A stretch of DNA of 10,694 nucleotides, taken from NCBI GenBank assembly GCA_026713505.1, contig JAPOOH010000318.1, positions 1-10,694 on the forward strand. Direction: 5' to 3'. The notes under the pieces were generated by a model. It did not search any database. It was not told the origin of the DNA and worked only from the letters and a program-made list of their open reading frames with translations. Shown here piece after piece: positions 7,280-10,694 of the stretch (the stretch's first letter is position 1; every line of letters starts with the position of its first letter). The position numbers were made by a program, and so were the translations under genes. The stretch comes from Chloroflexota bacterium (GTDB lineage: Bacteria; Chloroflexota; Dehalococcoidia; Lucifugimonadales; Australimonadaceae).

Positions 7280-8563
7280 CTACCGGAAGAATTTGTCGTA
7301 CACCTGCTGCTGCAGGTCCTGGTACCGAGGCAGGAACGCTCGCAGTTCTGCGGTGTCCTGGTCGAACAGGGCTTCCATCTGCTCGCCGGTCACGTGGAAG
7401 ACCGGCTGCCCCTGGGCCCTGCCCAGGCCGGCCGCGAACTCCTCGTCCTCGACTGCCGCCTTGTACGCGTCCCTGAGCGCGTTCACGATGTGGTCAGGCG
7501 TGTTGGGCGGCGCCACGATCTCCTTGGTCGTGCTCACTTCGGCCCGAACGATCGGGTTCCACTGTTCGAGCTGTGCGGGGCTCATGAACGTGGCCACGTT
7601 CGGCAGCTCCATGCAGATCTCGGGGTTGCAGGGAAGCTCAAAGTCCGGGTGGTTCATGTTGGCGAAGGGTCTTATGAAACTGTCGCGCAGCCATCCGGGC
7701 CGGAGCACCGGCAACTGGAACCAGTGTGCGCCCGCGATATAGCCGTTGATGTCGCCACGTTCGAGCATCAGCAGGCTGTCGGAGGAACCGGTCGTCGCGA
7801 CGGTCGCGATCCTCAACGGAACGTCGAACCACAGCGCCAGCACCGCCGCCGCGAAGAACTTGCCGGTCAACTCGTCTGCTGTCGCCACCTGCTCGGCGAG
7901 CGTCAGCGTGTAGTCTCCGCCGGCTGCCTTGTCGAACGACTCATAGGGGACCTCGTCGAGCACCATCCATTCCATGTCCCGCAGCTGGCTTGCGCCAACC
8001 AGGCGGAACTCGTCGGCCTGGAACGTCCACCGGTCGTCGTACAGCGAGCGGTAGCCGATGGTGCTGATCCCCAGCGTGTATCCGTCCGGGTCCGAGTCCC
8101 AGAGGTACTGCGTGCCGGATGGGCTGGGCGGGATGTTGGAGACAATGATCCGCGGGTTCCCGGGGATGAATTTGCCCCAGTTGGCCCCGAAGTACCGCCC
8201 CTGGAGGTCGGTTCCGCCGCCGGGCCTGTGGTCGAGCACGAGCCTGATGGTCTTGCCCTTCCAGTGGTCCTCAGCGCTGAAGGACGGCGGAGGCGGGGTG
8301 GTCGGGACCGGCGTCGCAACGACCGGGACTCTCGGCGCCTGGGTCGGCGTTGCAGTCGCTGCCGCCCCCGGTTTCGGCGCCGACGCATCAGGCTCGGACA
8401 CTGGTACCGGCGTTGGCGTGGCCGCCGGTTCTACAGGCGCCGTCGTCTCCGGAGTCGTGCTGCGGACCGGCGTCGCGGTCGGGTCTTCCGCGCCGCAGGC
8501 GCTCGCCAGTCCAGCCATCAGGACAACCAGGGCTGCCATTGCTGATCGAAGTGCTATCCGCAT
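7280..8563 (-). CDS. Divergent TctC-like solute-binding lipoprotein of the tripartite tricarboxylate transporter
   Basis: A 427-residue extracytoplasmic binding protein, the third component of the TctA-type importer encoded downstream. It starts with ATG (8561-8563) behind GGAGGAGG (8570-8577, 6-nt spacer). The signal peptide ends in the lipobox LASAC, with Cys23 the lipidation site. Residues about 27-95 form an unusually long Pro/Thr/Ala linker. The binding domain opens with KGKTIRLVLDHRPGGGTDLQGRYF (about 102-125), matching the TctC/Bug pattern of a beta strand followed by PGG-x-TD and an Arg, with D119 in the usual solute-contact loop. The next motif, normally VxNxPGAGG, is here VSNIPPSPSG, and much of the C-terminal half has drifted. 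It ends with a coiled, Gln-rich YQDLQQQVYDKFF tail. Position immediately before the TctA gene supports the pairing. Carboxylate specificity cannot be inferred. Confidence 0.85.
   Translation of the reverse strand: MRIALRSAMAALVVLMAGLASACGAEDPTATPVRSTTPETTAPVEPAATPTPVPVSEPDASAPKPGAAATATPTQAPRVPVVATPVPTTPPPPSFSAEDHWKGKTIRLVLDHRPGGGTDLQGRYFGANWGKFIPGNPRIIVSNIPPSPSGTQYLWDSDPDGYTLGISTIGYRSLYDDRWTFQADEFRLVGASQLRDMEWMVLDEVPYESFDKAAGGDYTLTLAEQVATADELTGKFFAAAVLALWFDVPLRIATVATTGSSDSLLMLERGDINGYIAGAHWFQLPVLRPGWLRDSFIRPFANMNHPDFELPCNPEICMELPNVATFMSPAQLEQWNPIVRAEVSTTKEIVAPPNTPDHIVNALRDAYKAAVEDEEFAAGLGRAQGQPVFHVTGEQMEALFDQDTAELRAFLPRYQDLQQQVYDKFFR
8279..8485 (-). repeat. Long low-complexity Pro/Thr/Ala linker-coding stretch
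   Basis: In-frame imperfect repeats of ACN, CCN, GCN and GTN codons code for residues about 27-95 of the TctC-like lipoprotein, a spacer between lipidated Cys23 and the folded domain. At nearly 70 residues it is longer than the 40-residue linker of the other SBP in this window. It may span a thick envelope layer. It is a coding feature, not an independent element. Confidence 0.65.
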
Positions 8564-8640
8564 TGCCTTCCTCCTCCGGCAGACATCCGTCCGGCTACGA
8601 TCCGTCGCTTTTCAGACCTCAGCTCAACATCGCCCGGGGT

Positions 8641-9978
8641 TCAACGCACCAGGTGCGTGCCCGCCATGGCCGGGATCGGAGCGCTCTCCGGCTTCTCCGC
8701 CACGAGCACTCCCTTACGCTGCGCCGCCTCCCGGTTGATGACGCTGTACTTGCCTGTGGAACCCGTGCTCACGCCGTTCGCTCGCTGAAGCCCCGCCTGC
8801 CAGGACTTGTCCTCCGCCATCCCCTCCGACGGCAGCGCGATCGACACGTTCGTCGCGGGGTCGCGGAACACGTTCATCGGGTCGCCGCCGTCCTCCGCAA
8901 CGTTGATCTGCTGGTCCAGGAGACGCCGGTAGATGATCAAGCCCCGGTCCGACTCGCCAAGCTTCTCCAGCCAGCGCTGCGAGACCGGCCCCTGCGACAT
9001 CCAGGCCATGTTGTCCTGGCCCGCATTGTGGTCCAGCAGCGACCAGATGGGCCGGCCCTGCAGGTCAACTCCCGGCAGCGGCACCGTGTAGGTCGGCACC
9101 TCTTCATCCCGCTGCGGAGGCTCACTGGGGTCCGTGTCGTGACACTGGTACCACAGGTACAGCGTGTGCGTGTCGTCCATCGGCACGCGAATCTGAAATC
9201 CGTTGCCTCCGCGGTCGTGCAGCATGTTGGGGAACACGATGGGGTGGCCGTACTTCCAGTTGGGGTGGTCTTCCGTGTCGCCCTGCAGCACCCTGCGTTT
9301 CACGATGCCGTAGTCGAAGACGTCGAACCCGATCTTGACGTGCGGCACCACCGGAGGCGCATTGCGCCAGAAACTCGGGTCGTCCTTCCCCTTGCCCAGC
9401 CGTTCGATGGCGTAGTGCGAGAAGTAGCGGTGGAGCCACTCCGTGTGGGTCGGGTCCAGCGAGTTCTCCATGATCTGGAGCCAGTTGCAGGGCACGACGG
9501 CCCAGCCCACGTCCCTGGCCGTGTGCTCCCTCACCATCGGCTCCCAGTGGGGGACCAGCGGCGCAGGCTGAGGGCCGAGATAGGCGAACAGCAACCCGCC
9601 CAGTTGCGTCACCGGGTAGGATTTGAGCTGCACCCGCTCCTTGAACGTGCTATCCGGGGGTTCAGCGGGCTGCTCCAGGCATTGACCCGTCTCGTCGTAG
9701 AGCCACCCGTGGTACGGGCAACGAAGCCCATTCTCCTCCGGGATGCCGTAGAGCAGGTTGAGCCGCCGATGAGCGCACGCCCAGTCGACCAGTCCGTACG
9801 TTCCGCTCCTGTCCTTGTAGAGGACCAGGTCTTCTCCCAGCAGGCGAACGCCCTTGGTCGGGTGTTCCTCGAGCTCCGAAGTAGCGGCCACCGGGAACCA
9901 GTACCTCCGGAGGAGCGTCCCCATGGGAGTCCCCGGTCCCACCTGTGTGAGTCGTTCGTTGACCTCTTGAGCTAGCAA
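8641..9978 (-). CDS. Rieske (2Fe-2S) non-heme iron oxygenase, alpha subunit
   Basis: A cytosolic aromatic-ring hydroxylase or demethylase type oxygenase: the Rieske cluster passes electrons to a mononuclear Fe(II) that activates O2. I choose TTG at 9976-9978 as start (445 residues) because AAGGAGG at 9985-9991 lies exactly 6 nt upstream; the longer frame from TTG 9996 would put that site inside the gene. In the 445-residue numbering the cluster motif is C68-x-H70-x16-C87-x2-H90. The iron site is ENSLDPTHTEWLH, with H178 and H183 and with D175 as the bridging Asp. The third ligand is probably D322 in GQDNMAW. Length and single-subunit layout fit the phthalate-dioxygenase-like group, which needs a separate reductase; none is encoded here. 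It heads the minus-strand unit, with TctC 77 bp downstream, suggesting that the imported solute is its substrate. It is a paralog of the fragment at 1-452. Substrate unknown. Confidence 0.94.
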   Translation of the reverse strand: MLAQEVNERLTQVGPGTPMGTLLRRYWFPVAATSELEEHPTKGVRLLGEDLVLYKDRSGTYGLVDWACAHRRLNLLYGIPEENGLRCPYHGWLYDETGQCLEQPAEPPDSTFKERVQLKSYPVTQLGGLLFAYLGPQPAPLVPHWEPMVREHTARDVGWAVVPCNWLQIMENSLDPTHTEWLHRYFSHYAIERLGKGKDDPSFWRNAPPVVPHVKIGFDVFDYGIVKRRVLQGDTEDHPNWKYGHPIVFPNMLHDRGGNGFQIRVPMDDTHTLYLWYQCHDTDPSEPPQRDEEVPTYTVPLPGVDLQGRPIWSLLDHNAGQDNMAWMSQGPVSQRWLEKLGESDRGLIIYRRLLDQQINVAEDGGDPMNVFRDPATNVSIALPSEGMAEDKSWQAGLQRANGVSTGSTGKYSVINREAAQRKGVLVAEKPESAPIPAMAGTHLVR

Positions 9979-9984
9979 CGGAAC

Positions 9985-9991
9985 CCTCCTT
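9985..9991 (-). promoter_or_regulatory. Shine-Dalgarno AAGGAGG deciding the Rieske gene start
   Basis: On the minus strand, AAGGAGG is followed by the 6-nt spacer GTTCCG and then TTG (9976-9978). This is ideal spacing, and it favours a TTG start 18 nt inside the longest open frame, whose own TTG (9994-9996) has no such site in front of it. A rare TTG start behind a very strong site would set a moderate translation rate. Confidence 0.72.
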
Positions 9992-10038
9992 CCCAAGGAC
10001 TACTGGATGACGATTTACGGTGCTGTTCCTCCGATTCG

Positions 10039-10064
10039 CGTTCGAGAACGGAAGCGCATTGCGC
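10039..10064 (-). promoter_or_regulatory. Two adjacent palindromes upstream of the Rieske gene (possible operators)
   Basis: CGTTCGAGAACG (10039-10050; 5-bp arms, 2-nt centre) and GCGCATTGCGC (10054-10064; 5-bp arms, 1-nt centre) lie side by side between the candidate -10 box of the Rieske gene and its start codon. Just downstream of a promoter is a usual place for repressor binding. Short palindromes arise by chance in G+C-rich DNA, so this is tentative. No regulator gene is in the window. Confidence 0.35.
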
Positions 10065-10075
10065 CACGCGAGTCG

Positions 10076-10102
10076 AGTATAGCACTGCTGCCTTCCAGGC
10101 AA
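10076..10102 (-). promoter_or_regulatory. Candidate promoter of the Rieske-TctC-TctA unit
   Basis: Read on the minus strand, TTGCCT (10097-10102) and TATACT (10076-10081) resemble sigma-70 -35 and -10 boxes. The -10 matches consensus at five of six positions. The 15-nt spacing is shorter than the preferred 17, so the -35 is less certain. A start near 10069 would give a leader of about 90 nt containing the two palindromes at 10039-10064. Confidence 0.4.
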
Positions 10103-10126
10103 GCGGCCCTGCCCAGTCAAGCCTCG

Positions 10127-10156
10127 TTGCGCTCCCGCATAACGCGGGACTATCGT
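10127..10156 (+). promoter_or_regulatory. Candidate promoter with nested palindrome for the NMT1-like SBP gene
   Basis: TTGCGC (10127-10132) and TATCGT (10151-10156) are separated by 18 nt. That spacer holds TCCCGC-ataac-GCGGGA (10133-10149), an inverted repeat with 6-bp arms that nearly fills it, a common operator position. A start 7 nt after the -10 box would fall on the A of ATG 10163, so the message could be leaderless. This agrees with the lack of any Shine-Dalgarno before that ATG. The boxes are weak matches, hence moderate-to-low confidence. Confidence 0.35.
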
Positions 10157-10162
10157 TCCTCC

Positions 10163-10694
10163 ATGAGCACGCCCCTTCCTTGCGGATACGCCAGCGAAGG
10201 CCAGGGAGTAACTCCCCTGGCCGCCGCGCTCGAGTCCGGCGCGATGGCCGATCAAGGCTTCGACGTCACCCTCGCCAAGATGGGCGACGCGCACGCGGTC
10301 GTGGCCGGGCTGGCGTCGGGTGCCATCGTATTCGGCAACCTGGCTGCGCCCGCGCTGGTGCTCGCGGCAGCGGAGGGGCGGGCGGACCTCGTCTTCCTGG
10401 CGGGTGGCGTCAACCAGCAGTTCCTCGTCGGCGCGCCCGGCATGACGCTCGATGCGCTCCCCGGGCTGTCCCTCGGCATGAGCCACCCCGGCGACCTGAC
10501 CGACTTCCTCGGACAACTCACCATCGACCGCGTGCTTGGCGGTGCAGGGGAGCTTCGTGCCACTGGCGGAAGCCAGTCGCGTCTGCAGGCTGTGCTGAAC
10601 GGCGAGGTTGCCGCGACGCCGGTCTCTCCGCCCACCCCCGGGCAGGCGAAGCAAGCCAGCGATCCCTGGGTGGAGGAGTACGCGGAGAAGGAAA
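10163..10694 (+). CDS. NMT1/THI5-like (SsuA-type) solute-binding domain protein, no signal peptide, 3' end outside window
   Basis: An open frame from ATG 10163 runs off the right edge; 177 residues are visible. The pattern GYASEGQGVTPLAAALESGA, then GFDVTLAKMGDA and AVVAGLASGAIVFGN, then AAAEGRADLVFLAGGVNQQFLV and LPGLSLGMSHPGDLTD matches the N-terminal lobe of nitrate/sulfonate/pyrimidine-type binding proteins (NMT1/THI5-like superfamily). In these proteins the domain begins with a beta strand and 'pl..A.e.G...keGldV'. The domain starts almost at the first residue, so there is no room for a signal peptide. The frame is open further upstream but codes for a charged, non-hydrophobic stretch there. 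The protein is therefore probably cytosolic, acting as a sensor, carrier or enzyme like yeast THI5, or its export signal is not classical. No ribosome-binding site precedes the ATG. It is divergent from the Rieske gene. Confidence 0.8.
   Translation, partial: MSTPLPCGYASEGQGVTPLAAALESGAMADQGFDVTLAKMGDAHAVVAGLASGAIVFGNLAAPALVLAAAEGRADLVFLAGGVNQQFLVGAPGMTLDALPGLSLGMSHPGDLTDFLGQLTIDRVLGGAGELRATGGSQSRLQAVLNGEVAATPVSPPTPGQAKQASDPWVEEYAEKE

Noticed and set aside
7166..8545. A 459-codon plus-strand open frame antisense to the TctC-like gene
   Set aside because: The composition is Arg/Gly/Val-rich, it ends in long arginine-rich stretches opposite the Pro/Thr/Ala linker, and the minus strand has a lipobox, a good ribosome-binding site and family motifs.
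8350..9975. A 541-codon plus-strand open frame antisense to the Rieske gene
   Set aside because: It mirrors a gene with clear Rieske and iron-ligand motifs, is Arg/His/Val-rich without any recognisable domain, and is the kind of long antisense frame expected in G+C-rich DNA.
9662..10654. A minus-strand open frame of 330 codons spanning the divergent gap and the right-edge gene
   Set aside because: It overlaps the N-terminal third of the Rieske gene in another frame and lies antisense to the NMT1-like coding frame, which has clear family patterns; no domain is recognisable in it.

Overview
The window is G+C-rich by eye and densely coded. It reads as a catabolic and uptake island from an environmental bacterium. 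Both lipoproteins carry a lipobox followed by a long Thr/Ala/Pro linker ('TATP'-type repeats). From general knowledge this is typical of Chloroflexota, and the density of Rieske oxygenases and solute importers fits uncultured Chloroflexota such as the SAR202/Dehalococcoidia lineages. This assignment is an inference; there is no rRNA or marker gene here.

Layout: positions 1-4859 read on the plus strand. They hold the C-terminal part of a Rieske-type oxygenase, a bicupin protein starting 3 bp after it, a lipoprotein solute-binding protein (SBP), a strong stem-loop, and a fused double-domain ABC permease. No ATPase gene follows. Positions 4938-9978 read on the minus strand and converge on the first block. 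In transcription order they hold a complete Rieske oxygenase alpha subunit, a divergent TctC-like lipoprotein SBP, a second strong stem-loop, a TctA permease with a TctB-like C-terminal extension, and a 70-residue unknown protein. A divergent promoter region (about 9979-10162) separates this block from a plus-strand NMT1/THI5-like SBP. That gene lacks a signal peptide and runs off the end of the window.

How it may work: both blocks pair a Rieske (2Fe-2S) oxygenase with an importer for a small organic or chelated solute. The cupin keeps a three-histidine metal site like those of ring-cleaving bicupins, so the left block could hydroxylate and then cleave a substrate. The right block could import a carboxylate and oxidise it. 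No ferredoxin, reductase, ABC ATPase or regulator gene is visible, so these must be encoded elsewhere. All substrates are unknown.

The least ordinary features are the TctA-TctB fusion, the stem-loop after each SBP gene, the degenerate/3-His bicupin, the ATPase-less ABC operon, and the apparently cytoplasmic SBP-like protein with a promoter placed for leaderless transcription.
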